DNA of 36,413 bases from Sediminimonas sp. (GTDB lineage Bacteria > Pseudomonadota > Alphaproteobacteria > Rhodobacterales > Rhodobacteraceae): the NCBI RefSeq assembly GCF_024637375.1, contig NZ_JAGXFK010000050.1:1-36413 (forward strand), read 5' to 3'. The notes beneath the pieces are model-generated. The model made no database searches. It saw only the letters and a program-made list of their open reading frames with translations, and was not told the DNA's origin. Shown piece after piece: positions 1-6,995 of the stretch (positions within the stretch are counted from its first letter, which is position 1; every line of letters begins with the position of its first letter). A program made the translations under genes and the position numbers.

Positions 1-2
1 AC

Positions 3-28
3 TGATCTTGCCCCTATTTCACCGGACA
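3..28. repeat. Terminal inverted repeat of the IS (orfB side)
   Basis: This end reads inward TGATCTTGCCCC and finishes ACCGGACA. It matches the reverse complement of 1285-1311 with a few mismatches and one single-base gap. It lies immediately beyond the orfB stop at 30-32, as is usual for the right end of IS3 elements. Confidence 0.85.
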
Positions 29-29
29 C

Positions 30-863
30 TCAGGCGGTTGCGTTTTGAGCTGCGATGAACTCGCGGGGCGAGCGCCATTTCAGCCCTGAGTGCGGATGGT
101 TCTCGTTATAATCTTCGAACCAGCCATCAATCAATCCGAGCGCGGTTTTCGCATCCGGTAAAGGCGTCACGCGCACGTAGTCGCGCTTGAGTGTATGCAC
201 GAAGGCTTCGGACAGGCCATTGCTCTGCGGGCTCTTCACCGGGGTGAAGCAGGGGCGCAGGCCGAGCTGCCGGGCGAAGATGCGCGTATCCTTCGCCGTG
301 TAGGGCGCGCCGTTGTCGCTGAGCACCTCGACAGGGTGTGGCGCTTGGCAGGCACCAAAGCGCGTCTCAACGGCCTCGAGCATCATGTCGCGGATGTCCG
401 ATCCGCTGATGCCGGCATTCACCACCACGCGCCAGGCGATGACCTCGCGATCATGCGCATCGATGATGAAGGCGCCGCGCACCACGTCGCCGTTCCAGCA
501 CGTGAACTCGAAGCCGTCGGAGCACCAGCGCAGGTTCGAGCGCATGACGACCACCTTGCCGTTATAGGCCTGCTCCGGACGCTCGGTGTATTTGCGTGCC
601 AGCAACAGGTTGTTCGCTTTCATGATCCGATAGACGCGCTTGTGATTGACGGGCGCCAAACCATCAGCCCGCAGCTTTCGGTTCAGCACCGCCGTGATCC
701 GCCGGTAGCCGTAGGTCGGGCGCTTCGCGACCAGCCGCTCGATCAACGGCAGGATCGCCGCGTCTTGCGCTTTATGATAGCGCCGACGCGGCTTGGTCTT
801 GCCGCTCACCCGCTCGTGCAGGTTCGAGCGTGAGACCCCGAGCGTGTCCGCCACGGCCTTCAT
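30..863 (-). CDS. IS3-family transposase OrfB (DDE integrase domain)
   Basis: This is the catalytic half of the transposase. Counted from the ATG at 863 it has 277 residues: an N-terminal HTH_21-like segment (YGYRRI near residue 51) followed by an rve/DDE core with D116 (CSDGF), D183 (LSDNG) and E219 (SEAF). Exactly 35 residues separate D183 from E219, and K226 lies seven residues after the Glu; this is the classic IS3 DD(35)E plus K/R pattern. The ATG at 863 overlaps the orfA stop as ATGA, so OrfB could be made alone by coupled re-initiation. The same frame is also open upstream to the A7 run at 905-911, so an OrfAB fusion by -1 frameshift is equally possible. The CSDGFEF motif points to the IS2 group. 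Confidence 0.92.
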   Translation of the reverse strand: MKAVADTLGVSRSNLHERVSGKTKPRRRYHKAQDAAILPLIERLVAKRPTYGYRRITAVLNRKLRADGLAPVNHKRVYRIMKANNLLLARKYTERPEQAYNGKVVVMRSNLRWCSDGFEFTCWNGDVVRGAFIIDAHDREVIAWRVVVNAGISGSDIRDMMLEAVETRFGACQAPHPVEVLSDNGAPYTAKDTRIFARQLGLRPCFTPVKSPQSNGLSEAFVHTLKRDYVRVTPLPDAKTALGLIDGWFEDYNENHPHSGLKWRSPREFIAAQNATA

Positions 864-1237
864 CGGGAACCGTCCTTCTTCAGCGACCCGGCAAGCAAGG
901 TCGGTTTTTTTGCCCGTGACCGGTCCAACGCCTCCCGAAGGATCTCGGCCTCCATGGTCTTGCGGCCGAGTTGGCGCTCGAGCTCGCGAATGCGATCCTC
1001 CATCTGCCGCACCTTCTTGTTGCTGGTCACATCGTCGTCCCCGCTCACCGCGACACTCCCTCCTTCCAGCATCAGCTTGCGCCAACGATACAAAAGATTG
1101 GGCGCCACGCCATTGCGGCGCGCGACAGCCGAGATGCTCTCGCTGCCGTCCAGCGTCTCCTCGACGATCCGCAGCTTTTCGGCGGAACTCCAGCGGCGCC
1201 GACGCCCGCCATCTGTGATGATTTCAACTTCAGACAT
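860..1237 (-). CDS. IS3-family transposase OrfA (helix-turn-helix)
   Basis: OrfA has 125 residues counted from the ATG at 1237; an in-frame GTG at 1243 is the alternative start. The N-terminal half is a transposase_8 type helix-turn-helix (RRRRWSSAEKLRIVEE, then ISAVARRNGVAPNLLYRWRK) that binds the element's ends in this family. It is followed by a leucine-zipper-like coiled coil (about residues 75-110, MEDRIRELERQL) that lets OrfA and OrfAB multimerise. The frame crosses the A7 run at 905-911 and stops at 860-862, overlapping the orfB ATG. I see no good Shine-Dalgarno sequence before either start, and a 20-bp perfect palindrome lies just upstream. Confidence 0.92.
   Translation of the reverse strand: MSEVEIITDGGRRRRWSSAEKLRIVEETLDGSESISAVARRNGVAPNLLYRWRKLMLEGGSVAVSGDDDVTSNKKVRQMEDRIRELERQLGRKTMEAEILREALDRSRAKKPTLLAGSLKKDGSR
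905..911 (-). other. Probable -1 programmed frameshift site (A7) between orfA and orfB
   Basis: On the minus strand seven A residues are read as A AAA AAA in the orfA phase (GCA AAA AAA CCG). Slipping back one base gives ACC GAC and enters the long orfB frame. An X XXY YYZ heptamer at this position is how IS3-family elements make the OrfAB transposase. The orfB frame is open on both sides of the run. Whether slippage occurs is not shown by sequence alone. Confidence 0.75.
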
Positions 1238-1245
1238 GAGCACGT

Positions 1246-1265
1246 GCTTAGGGATATCCCTAAGC
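1246..1265. promoter_or_regulatory. Perfect 20-bp palindrome in the transposase leader
   Basis: The sequence gcttagggatatccctaagc equals its own reverse complement. It sits between the IS end and the start of orfA, 8 nt before the ATG at 1237. As DNA it could be an operator for a dimeric repressor; as RNA it would be a 10-bp stem with no loop bases, which must open at its tip. Its position would let it fold beside the start when transcripts enter from outside the element. The function is inferred. Confidence 0.5.
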
Positions 1266-2006
1266 CTCCTGGTTCAGGCCCAGGTGTCCGGTCGAAAATG
1301 GGGCCAGTTCACCGACCCCTTCCTCGACCTCCGGCGCAGTCTTCTTGAGGGTTCCATTGTTGGTCACGGACTGGACGAGGTCTTTCCATCTGGGGCCCAT
1401 TTGCGAAAAGCGTTCCACCCCTGTTCCGGAGTGTTTCAAGAAACGAAGAAACTCCTTAAGAAGAAAGGTTTGTTCCTGATCTTCTATAGTGCCTTGAAGC
1501 GCCAGTATCTCGCATTGCGTGGCGAGCCAGGTCCACGACCAATGGAAAAGTCCCGTCTTGCGGAGAAGCGTCTTCGAGACAACGACCGGGGAGTGATCCG
1601 CCTTGGCGACAAACTGGTTTGAAATCGTGATAACCGCGTCGATTCCGTTGGCCCTTGCCAGTTCCAGGTATCGTTGCACTTGATCCGGATCGAGCTTGGA
1701 CTTGCCAATCTTGGCTTCTACAAGCGCGCTCCAAGTATTCTTTCCGGTTGAGACAACGAGCAACCCGTCGGGTCGGTTGCCTTTTTCGTTGCCTTCTTTA
1801 AGCACAATCTCGGTATACGCCTCGATTTTCGTGCGCTTACCGACTCGCAGTCCAACGGTGTTCAACACGGCTCCGGCAAGGGGCGGCATCTGTGGCAATA
1901 GCGACAGAAAAATGGACGCAATTCTGTTTTCGCGGCTGGTGTCCGCGAGAACAGGGAAAAGTCGAGCCCGTTCGCCTTGCTTCAAATACTCTGGCAGATC
2001 AGTCAT
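1260..2006 (-). pseudogene. PD-(D/E)XK nuclease-like gene, 3' end cut off by the IS
   Basis: The frame starts at the ATG at 2006 (a GTAGGT stretch 5-10 nt upstream can serve as ribosome site; an in-frame ATG at 2027 has a poorer one). Native residues run to about 232; the last 16 come from the IS end. Around residues 79-135 the sequence has RPDG (D80), then LVEAKIG (E97-x-K99), then a helix with Q109 (DPDQVQRYL), the order D...ExK...Q of PD-(D/E)XK nuclease folds. I recall full-length relatives of roughly 350-400 residues annotated as hypothetical, which would make this about two thirds of a protein; the length is from memory. Three 60-base lines of the gene counted 37, 53 and 60% G+C, against 72% in a line of the agmatinase gene, which suggests acquisition by transfer. 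The missing 3' part may lie beyond the left edge of the window. Confidence 0.75.
1285..1311. repeat. Terminal inverted repeat of the IS (orfA side)
   Basis: On the minus strand this end reads inward TGAACTGGCCCC and finishes GACCGGACA, pairing with 3-28. The interrupted nuclease-like reading frame runs through it and picks up 16 IS-encoded residues before a stop at 1260-1262, which fixes the insertion junction near 1311/1312. Confidence 0.85.
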
Positions 2007-2010
2007 TTTA

Positions 2011-2042
2011 TACCTACCCACTGTCATTACAGTAGGAAGGTA
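2011..2042. promoter_or_regulatory. 14-bp imperfect inverted repeat at the start of the nuclease-like gene
   Basis: Arms tacctacccactgt (2011-2024) and acagtaggaaggta (2029-2042) pair at 12 of 14 positions around a 4-nt loop. The repeat ends 4 nt before the ATG at 2006 and covers its likely ribosome site; the alternative ATG at 2027 falls in the loop. It may be an operator or an RNA hairpin controlling translation. No regulator gene is next to it. Confidence 0.5.
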
Positions 2043-2142
2043 TTTGGCTGGACGTCAACTAATTCAATATTTTGGGTTGAAAGGAGCGTTCGGCCCTCGG
2101 TTTGCTGTGGTTTCGCGGGCTGATCTTTTGTGAATAAGATAG

Positions 2143-2165
2143 GGGGCGCCCGGGTCGGGCGCCCC
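2143..2165 (-). terminator. Terminator hairpin after the iron-binding protein gene
   Basis: Perfect 10-bp arms (ggggcgcccg / cgggcgcccc) around a 3-nt loop, placed 26 nt after the stop of the minus-strand gene. On the minus strand it is followed by TATCTTATTC, which is T-rich but not a pure T run. The 100 bases on its far side (2043-2142) hold no gene and are markedly A+T-rich. Confidence 0.7.
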
Positions 2166-2191
2166 TCGGTGTGCGGTGTCATGTCTCCGCA

Positions 2192-3205
2192 TCAGCCGTC
2201 GAAATCGACCTCTTCGATCAGGCGCAGCGCGGCGGGGCGCAGCGCGGCCAGGTCCATCAGGTTGACCGGGTCGGCGGTGAACTCGCCCCAGCCACGGACC
2301 AGTTCGGCCGGCTTGGTGCCCGGTGCGATGGGGTATTCGTAGTTGGCCTCGGCATAGATCTTTTGCGCCTTGGGCGATGTCAGGAACTCCATCAACGCCA
2401 GGGCGTTTTCCCGGTTGGGGGCATGTTTCGTCATCGCCACGCCCGAGATGTTGACGTGGGTGCCGCCGCCCTCGAACTCGGGGAAGATCAACCGCACGCT
2501 GTCGGCCCAGGCCTGCTGTTCGGGGTCCGCCAGCATCTTGCCCATGTAGTAGGTGTTGCCTAGGCTGACGTCGCATTGGCCTGCCCAGATCGCCTTGATC
2601 TGTGCGCGGTCGTTGCCCTGCGGCTTGCGCGCCAGGTTGGCCTTGACCCCTTGCAGCCAGTCGCGGGTGCCGTCCTCGCCCTTGTGGTGCAGCATCGCCG
2701 CCACCAGCGCCACGTTATAGGGGTGCGTCCCCGAACGGGTGCACACGCGGCCCTTCCATTTCGGGTCGGCAAGGTCTTCGTAATTGGTCAGCGCCCCCTC
2801 GGCGACGCGTGCCTTGCTGGCATAGACGACGCGGGCGCGGGTGGTCAGGCCCCACCACCGCCCGTCGGGGTCATGGTAGATGTCAGGGACGTTGGCATTG
2901 AGCGTCTCGCTTTCCACCGGCTGCGTCAGCCCGGCGTCGACGATGGCCGACAGGCGCGAGATATCCACCGTCAGCACCAGGTCGGCGGGCGTGCGATCGC
3001 CCTCGGCATTGAGCCGTTCGACCAGCCCGCTTTTGAGGAAGGCAACGTTGACGTCGATGCCGGTCTGCTTGGTAAAGGCATCGGTCAGCGGCTCCAGCAG
3101 CTCGGGCTGGCGGTAGGAGTAGAGGTTGACCTCCTGCGCCATGGCGGGGGCGGCAACCGCCACGGCGGCCGCGGCCAGCAAAAAGGACTTCAGTGTCTTC
3201 GGCAT
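2192..3205 (-). CDS. Fe(3+) ABC transporter periplasmic substrate-binding protein
   Basis: The product has 337 residues with a Sec signal peptide (K3, K6, hydrophobic stretch 8-20, cleavage after AMA at 23). The mature start (VNLYSYRQPELLEPL) and a Tyr pair (Y219-Y220 in LGNTYYMGKM) match the FbpA/FutA ferric-binding family, in which paired tyrosines bind iron. It would deliver Fe(3+) from periplasm to an inner-membrane permease. No permease or ATPase gene is adjacent: mazG lies upstream and a terminator plus the nuclease-like gene downstream, so it acts as a single-gene unit and must use a transporter encoded elsewhere. Its ATG at 3205 follows a GAAAGGGT ribosome site (3211-3218). Iron specificity is inferred from the family. 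Confidence 0.88.
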   Translation of the reverse strand: MPKTLKSFLLAAAAVAVAAPAMAQEVNLYSYRQPELLEPLTDAFTKQTGIDVNVAFLKSGLVERLNAEGDRTPADLVLTVDISRLSAIVDAGLTQPVESETLNANVPDIYHDPDGRWWGLTTRARVVYASKARVAEGALTNYEDLADPKWKGRVCTRSGTHPYNVALVAAMLHHKGEDGTRDWLQGVKANLARKPQGNDRAQIKAIWAGQCDVSLGNTYYMGKMLADPEQQAWADSVRLIFPEFEGGGTHVNISGVAMTKHAPNRENALALMEFLTSPKAQKIYAEANYEYPIAPGTKPAELVRGWGEFTADPVNLMDLAALRPAALRLIEEVDFDG

Positions 3206-3217
3206 CGTTCACCCTTT

Positions 3218-3240
3218 CGGATCAGTGTTGCGGTGATCCG
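3218..3240. promoter_or_regulatory. Dyad between promoter and start of the iron-binding protein gene
   Basis: Perfect 7-bp arms cggatca (3218-3224) and tgatccg (3234-3240) are separated by 9 bp. With the -10 at 3241-3246 the dyad would cover roughly +1 to +20, a good place for a repressor. It does not match the Fur, Irr or RirA boxes that I can recall. Confidence 0.4.
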
Positions 3241-3270
3241 GGTATATTCCGACAAAAACACTCGGGTCAA
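3241..3270 (-). promoter_or_regulatory. Candidate sigma-70 promoter of the iron-binding protein gene
   Basis: On the minus strand TTGACC (3270-3265) and TATACC (3246-3241) are 18 bp apart, in the 87-bp space between mazG and this gene. It is the clearest -35/-10 pair in this part of the window, but it is judged by eye. Confidence 0.5.
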
Positions 3271-3292
3271 TAGGTGAATGATTTAGTCGGGT

Positions 3293-4117
3293 TTAAGGCG
3301 CATCCTCGCCCCGCTCAACGGCCTTGGCCGCATCCCACAGCGCGTCCATCTCCGAGAGGTCCGAGTCCGCCGGGGATTTGCCGCGCGCCGCAAGCTGCGA
3401 TTCGATATGGCTGAAGCGTCGCGTGAACTTGGCGTTGGCGGCGCGCAGGGCGGTTTCGGCATCGACGCCCAGGTGACGGCCCAGGTTGACCATGACGAAC
3501 AAAAGATCGCCGAATTCCTCTTCCATCTCGGCTTGCGTCAGCTCATCGCGCGCCTCGGCCAACTCGCCCGCCTCCTCGACGATCTTGTCCAGCACCTCGC
3601 CCGTCTGCGGCCAGTCGAAGCCCACCCGTGCAGCGCGCTTTTGCAGCTTCAGCGCCCGGGTCAGTGCCGGCAGGCCGCGCGCCACCCCGTCAAGCGCGCC
3701 GGACTGGTCGCGCGCGGCGCGCTCGGCGGCCTTGATCGCCTCCCAGTCGCGGGTTTGCTGGGCGGCGGTCTTGTCGCGGCTTTCGTCACCGAACACATGC
3801 GGATGGCGGGCGACCATCTTGTCGCCGATGCGCTGCGCGATGGTGTCGAAATCGAACAGCCCTGCCTCGGCCCCGATCTGGCCGTGAAAGACCACCTGCA
3901 ACAGCAGATCGCCCAGTTCCGCCTCGAGCTCGGGCCACTCGGCGCGCTCGATCGCGTCGGCGACCTCGTAGGCTTCCTCGATCGTGTAGGGCGCGATCGA
4001 GGTGAAATCCTGCGCCACGTCCCACGGGCAGCCGGTTTCGGGGTCGCGCAGACGGCGCATGATCCACAGCAGGCGGGGCAGGGGCGCGTCGTCGTGTCGG
4101 GCGCTGTCGTCGGGCAT
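3293..4117 (-). CDS. mazG: Nucleoside triphosphate pyrophosphohydrolase MazG
   Basis: The product has 274 residues and two MazG domains, each with the Mg-binding acidic pattern: IEEAYEVADAI followed by EAELGDLL in the first, and VEEAGELAEA followed by EEEFGDLL in the second. MazG hydrolyses NTPs and dNTPs to the monophosphate and PPi and so clears aberrant nucleotides and tunes stress signalling. I chose the ATG at 4117 because a GGAG lies 8 nt before it and the protein then starts close to the conserved LLWIMRRLRDPETGCPWD block; the frame is open 33 codons further upstream but that part overlaps the agmatinase leader. It is divergent from the agmatinase gene with 97 bp between them. Confidence 0.92.
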   Translation of the reverse strand: MPDDSARHDDAPLPRLLWIMRRLRDPETGCPWDVAQDFTSIAPYTIEEAYEVADAIERAEWPELEAELGDLLLQVVFHGQIGAEAGLFDFDTIAQRIGDKMVARHPHVFGDESRDKTAAQQTRDWEAIKAAERAARDQSGALDGVARGLPALTRALKLQKRAARVGFDWPQTGEVLDKIVEEAGELAEARDELTQAEMEEEFGDLLFVMVNLGRHLGVDAETALRAANAKFTRRFSHIESQLAARGKSPADSDLSEMDALWDAAKAVERGEDAP

Positions 4118-4214
4118 TGCGGCGGCTCCGTTGCTGGTGTTGAGTGCAACCTGACCCGGGCCGCTGGTGAAGTCCAGAGCGGCGCCGGAGGTGACCGGAC
4201 AGAGGACAACGCGC

Positions 4215-5183
4215 ATGGCATTGGAAGACGCAAAAACCCAGGTCGATCAGGCCTTCACCCGTGACGAGTTGCGCGGGCTGACGCATGAAAACACCTTCGG
4301 GGGCGCAACATCGTTCCTGCGCCGGCGCTATACCAAGGAGTTGCGCGGCGTCGATCTGGCGGTGACCGGCGTGCCCTTCGACCAGGCGGTGACCAACCGC
4401 CCCGGCGCGCGCCTGGGCCCGCGCGCGATCCGCGAGGCAAGCGCCCTGCAACCCTATGATCCGCCCTATGGGTGGGGCTATGACCCGTTGGGCGAATTCG
4501 CCATCGCCGATTACGGCGACATGGCGTTCGACTATGCCAAGGTGGCCGATTTTCCCGCCGCGCTGCGCGCCCATATCGGCGCCATCCTGGATGCGGGGGC
4601 GGGGGCGATCATGCTGGGCGGCGATCACTATTGCACGCTGCCCGCGTTGCAGGCCCATGCCGAAAGGCATGGGCCGATGTCGGTGATCCAGTTCGACGCC
4701 CATTCCGACCTGTGGCGCGATGACGACATGGATCGCATCGACCACGGTACGATGATGTACAAGGCGGTGAAGACCGGCATCGTGGACCCGGCGCGCTCGT
4801 TCCAGATCGGGATCAGGACGGAATGCGACGACTACCTCGGCATGTCCTACATCGACGCACGCAGCGTGCACGAGGCGGGTATCAAGGCGGCGGTGGCCCG
4901 CGCCAGGGAGCTGGTGGGCGATCACCCGGTCTACATCACCTTCGATATCGACGCGCTCGACCCCGCGTTCGCGCCCGGCACCGGCACGCCGGTCTGGGGC
5001 GGGTTGGCCAGTTGGCAAGCGGCGGCGATGCTGCGTGACCTGGCCGGGATCAACCTGGTCGGCGGCGACGTGATGGAGGTCTCGCCCCCCTTCGACACCA
5101 CCGGCGCCACGGCGGTGGCGGGCGCGCATGTGGCGATGGAGCTGATCGCGCTGTGGGGTTGGACGCGGCGCGCGGCACGTTAG
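4215..5183 (+). CDS. speB: Agmatinase (ureohydrolase family)
   Basis: The product has 322 residues. It carries the binuclear Mn signatures of the arginase/agmatinase family: GGDH (H138), DAHSD (D161, H163, D165) and DIDALDP (D244, D246). Agmatinase splits agmatine into putrescine and urea, a step in arginine catabolism and polyamine synthesis. The ATG at 4215 follows AGAGGA by 8 nt; an upstream ATG at 4167 adds 16 poorly conserved-looking residues. Family members acting on guanidinobutyrate or other guanidino acids look similar, so the exact substrate is less certain than the family. Confidence 0.87.
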   Translation: MALEDAKTQVDQAFTRDELRGLTHENTFGGATSFLRRRYTKELRGVDLAVTGVPFDQAVTNRPGARLGPRAIREASALQPYDPPYGWGYDPLGEFAIADYGDMAFDYAKVADFPAALRAHIGAILDAGAGAIMLGGDHYCTLPALQAHAERHGPMSVIQFDAHSDLWRDDDMDRIDHGTMMYKAVKTGIVDPARSFQIGIRTECDDYLGMSYIDARSVHEAGIKAAVARARELVGDHPVYITFDIDALDPAFAPGTGTPVWGGLASWQAAAMLRDLAGINLVGGDVMEVSPPFDTTGATAVAGAHVAMELIALWGWTRRAAR

Positions 5184-5213
5184 GATTGCCCCGTAAGTAT
5201 AAGGAGAGGCTAG

Positions 5214-5633
5214 ATGAAATGGCTTGTTGGCGCCCTGTCGGCCGTGCTTTTGATCATTGTGGGTTTTGCCGTTTGGGTGCGGCTGGCCCCGTCCGACCCG
5301 GCGCGCTGGCACATGGCACCCAAGGCCGCGCAGGACCGCGACATGCGCGCTGGCGTGATCCGGGTGATCGACGGTGGCGCCGACGATCTGGCCCGGCTTG
5401 ACGCGATCATCCGCGCCACGCCACGTACCGCCCACTTGGCCGGGTCACTGGACGAGGGCATGCTCACCTATGTCACGCGCTCGGCGCTGTGGGGGTTTCC
5501 CGACTACACCACCATCGTGCAGCGCGGCGGTAACCTGACCATCCACGCGCGGCTGCGGTTCGGGCGCTCGGATTCGGGGGTCAACAAGGCCCGGGTCGCG
5601 CGGTGGCTCGAAAAGCTGGGGCGCGGCGGATGA
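5214..5633 (+). CDS. DUF1499 family membrane-anchored protein
   Basis: A protein of 139 residues with one N-terminal membrane segment (about residues 4-22, LVGALSAVLLIIVGFAVWV) and a periplasmic DUF1499-type domain ([21 protein letters not shown]). The function of the family is unknown. A strong AAGGAG lies 6-7 nt before the ATG. It is 30 bp downstream of the agmatinase gene and could be transcribed with it. Its last 190 bases are opposed by a minus-strand gene. Confidence 0.82.
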   Translation: MKWLVGALSAVLLIIVGFAVWVRLAPSDPARWHMAPKAAQDRDMRAGVIRVIDGGADDLARLDAIIRATPRTAHLAGSLDEGMLTYVTRSALWGFPDYTTIVQRGGNLTIHARLRFGRSDSGVNKARVARWLEKLGRGG

Positions 5634-5879
5634 ACTGAGACAGCCCGCCGCCACCTCGCGCCACATTGGCACATTGAGCGACATCTGGCATTGCGCGGTG
5701 AACATGCGACCGTCGACTTGCAGGCAGATGCTTTGCCCAAGTTCGACCCGCGCGCCGTTGCGGTCGGTGCAATAGCAATCCACCGTCTTGCCGCCGATGG
5801 CGGCATCGGCATGCCCCGCGGACGCGCCCGCGACAGCGAACGCGGATGTCACCAGCACAAGGGTTGCTCCGCGCGTCAT
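5445..5879 (-). CDS. Small Cys-rich exported protein, C-terminal end uncertain
   Basis: The frame codes for 144 residues. Residues 1-25 look like a signal peptide (ending GHADA), followed by a compact Cys-rich core (C35, C37, C52, C64, C80; [34 protein letters not shown]). The core ends at about residue 81, exactly where the frame begins to overlap the convergent DUF1499 gene; the remaining 63 residues are read antisense to it and do not look like natural protein. The true product may be about 80-90 residues whose original stop has been lost, or the tail may be real. I do not recognise the family. An oxidised periplasmic location fits the cysteines (inference). Confidence 0.6.
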   Translation of the reverse strand: MTRGATLVLVTSAFAVAGASAGHADAAIGGKTVDCYCTDRNGARVELGQSICLQVDGRMFTAQCQMSLNVPMWREVAAGCLSSSAAPQLFEPPRDPGLVDPRIRAPEPQPRVDGQVTAALHDGGVVGKPPQRRARDIGEHALVQ

Positions 5880-5942
5880 CGCGCCACTCTAGCATGGGTC
5901 GGCCCCTTGACCAAATGGGGCGAATGGCGCAGAGCACGGTCC

Positions 5943-6995
5943 ATGATTTCGCGCGACCGGCTGGACCGGATCACAGACCGTTTCGAATATCTCGAAGCCC
6001 GGATGGCCGAAGGCGGCGGCGACATCGCCGCGCTTGGCCGGGAATATGCCGAGCTGCGCCCGGTGGCCGAACAGGTTGCGGCCTATCGGGCATTGCAGGC
6101 CGAGTGCGACGAAACCCGCGCGATGCTGGACGATGACGAGATGCACGCCCTGGCACGCGAGGAGATGGCAAGGCTGCAAAAGCGTCTCGAAGAGGTCGAG
6201 GCGGAATTGCAAAAGGCGTTGCTGCCCAAGGATGCCGCTGATGCCCGCCCGGCGATGATCGAGATCCGCCCCGGAACCGGGGGCGAGGAGGCGGCGCTGT
6301 TCGCCGCCGACCTGTTGCGCATGTACCAACGCTACAGCGAGGCGCGCGGCTGGAGCTTCGACATCGTCGAGATGCAGGAAACCGAACTGGGTGGCATCCG
6401 CGACGTGGTCGCCCACGTCAAGGGCGCGGGCGTCTTCGCGCGGCTCAAGTTCGAATCGGGTGTACACCGGGTGCAGCGCGTGCCGAGCACCGAATCCGGC
6501 GGGCGCATTCACACGTCGGCGGCCACCGTGGCCGTGCTGCCCGAGGCCGAGGCGGTGGATGTCGAGATCGACCCGAACGATTTGCGCATCGACACCATGC
6601 GCGCCAGCGGCGCCGGCGGCCAGCACGTCAACACCACCGATTCGGCGGTGCGCATCACCCACCTGCCCACAGGTATCGTGGTGACCAGTTCGCAGAAATC
6701 GCAGCACCGCAACCGCGAGATCGCGATGGAGGTGCTGCGCGCCCGCCTGTTCGATATGGAACGCCATCGTGTCGAAGGCGCCCGCGCCGCCGACCGGCGG
6801 GCCCAGGTCGGCAGTGGCGACCGCAGCGAACGCATCCGCACCTACAACTTTCCGCAGGGGCGTGTGACCGATCATCGCATCAACCTGACGCTCTACAAGA
6901 TCGACCAGGTGATGATGGGCGATCTGGACGAGATCATCGACGCGCTGATCAGCGACCACCAGGCGGCGCTGATGGCCGAGGCGCAGGATGGCTGA
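5943..6995 (+). CDS. prfA: Peptide chain release factor 1
   Basis: RF1 of 350 residues, the normal length. It has the stop-codon reading loop P181-S-T183 ([14 protein letters not shown]) that recognises UAA/UAG and the GGQ motif (G225-G226-Q227) that triggers peptidyl-tRNA hydrolysis. I place the start at the ATG at 5943 because the protein then begins with the conserved [17 protein letters not shown] helix; the open frame upstream is antisense to the Cys-rich gene. The ribosome site is weak. The next gene, the methylase that modifies this GGQ glutamine, overlaps its stop by 8 bases. Confidence 0.96.
   Translation: MISRDRLDRITDRFEYLEARMAEGGGDIAALGREYAELRPVAEQVAAYRALQAECDETRAMLDDDEMHALAREEMARLQKRLEEVEAELQKALLPKDAADARPAMIEIRPGTGGEEAALFAADLLRMYQRYSEARGWSFDIVEMQETELGGIRDVVAHVKGAGVFARLKFESGVHRVQRVPSTESGGRIHTSAATVAVLPEAEAVDVEIDPNDLRIDTMRASGAGGQHVNTTDSAVRITHLPTGIVVTSSQKSQHRNREIAMEVLRARLFDMERHRVEGARAADRRAQVGSGDRSERIRTYNFPQGRVTDHRINLTLYKIDQVMMGDLDEIIDALISDHQAALMAEAQDG

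Larger units (their letters stand above)
3..1311 (-). mobile_element. IS3-family insertion sequence, IS2-like group, complete
   Basis: A complete element of about 1.3 kb. Imperfect terminal inverted repeats can be aligned at 3-28 and 1285-1311; both outer ends start TGA and both inner ends finish ACCGGACA. Inside are orfA and orfB on the minus strand with an A7 slippage site, and OrfB keeps a DD(35)E catalytic triad, so the element may still be able to move. Only two bases (AC) lie outside the left end; the five bases outside the right end are CCGAC, which also ends in AC, so a 5-bp target duplication is possible but only two bases can be tested. The element has inserted into the minus-strand gene that starts at 2006. 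IS3 elements normally transpose by copy-out-paste-in through a circular intermediate (family knowledge). Confidence 0.93.

Noticed and set aside
3786-5435. Minus-strand frame of 549 codons
   Set aside because: Runs antisense through the agmatinase gene and out of frame through mazG; no natural protein features.
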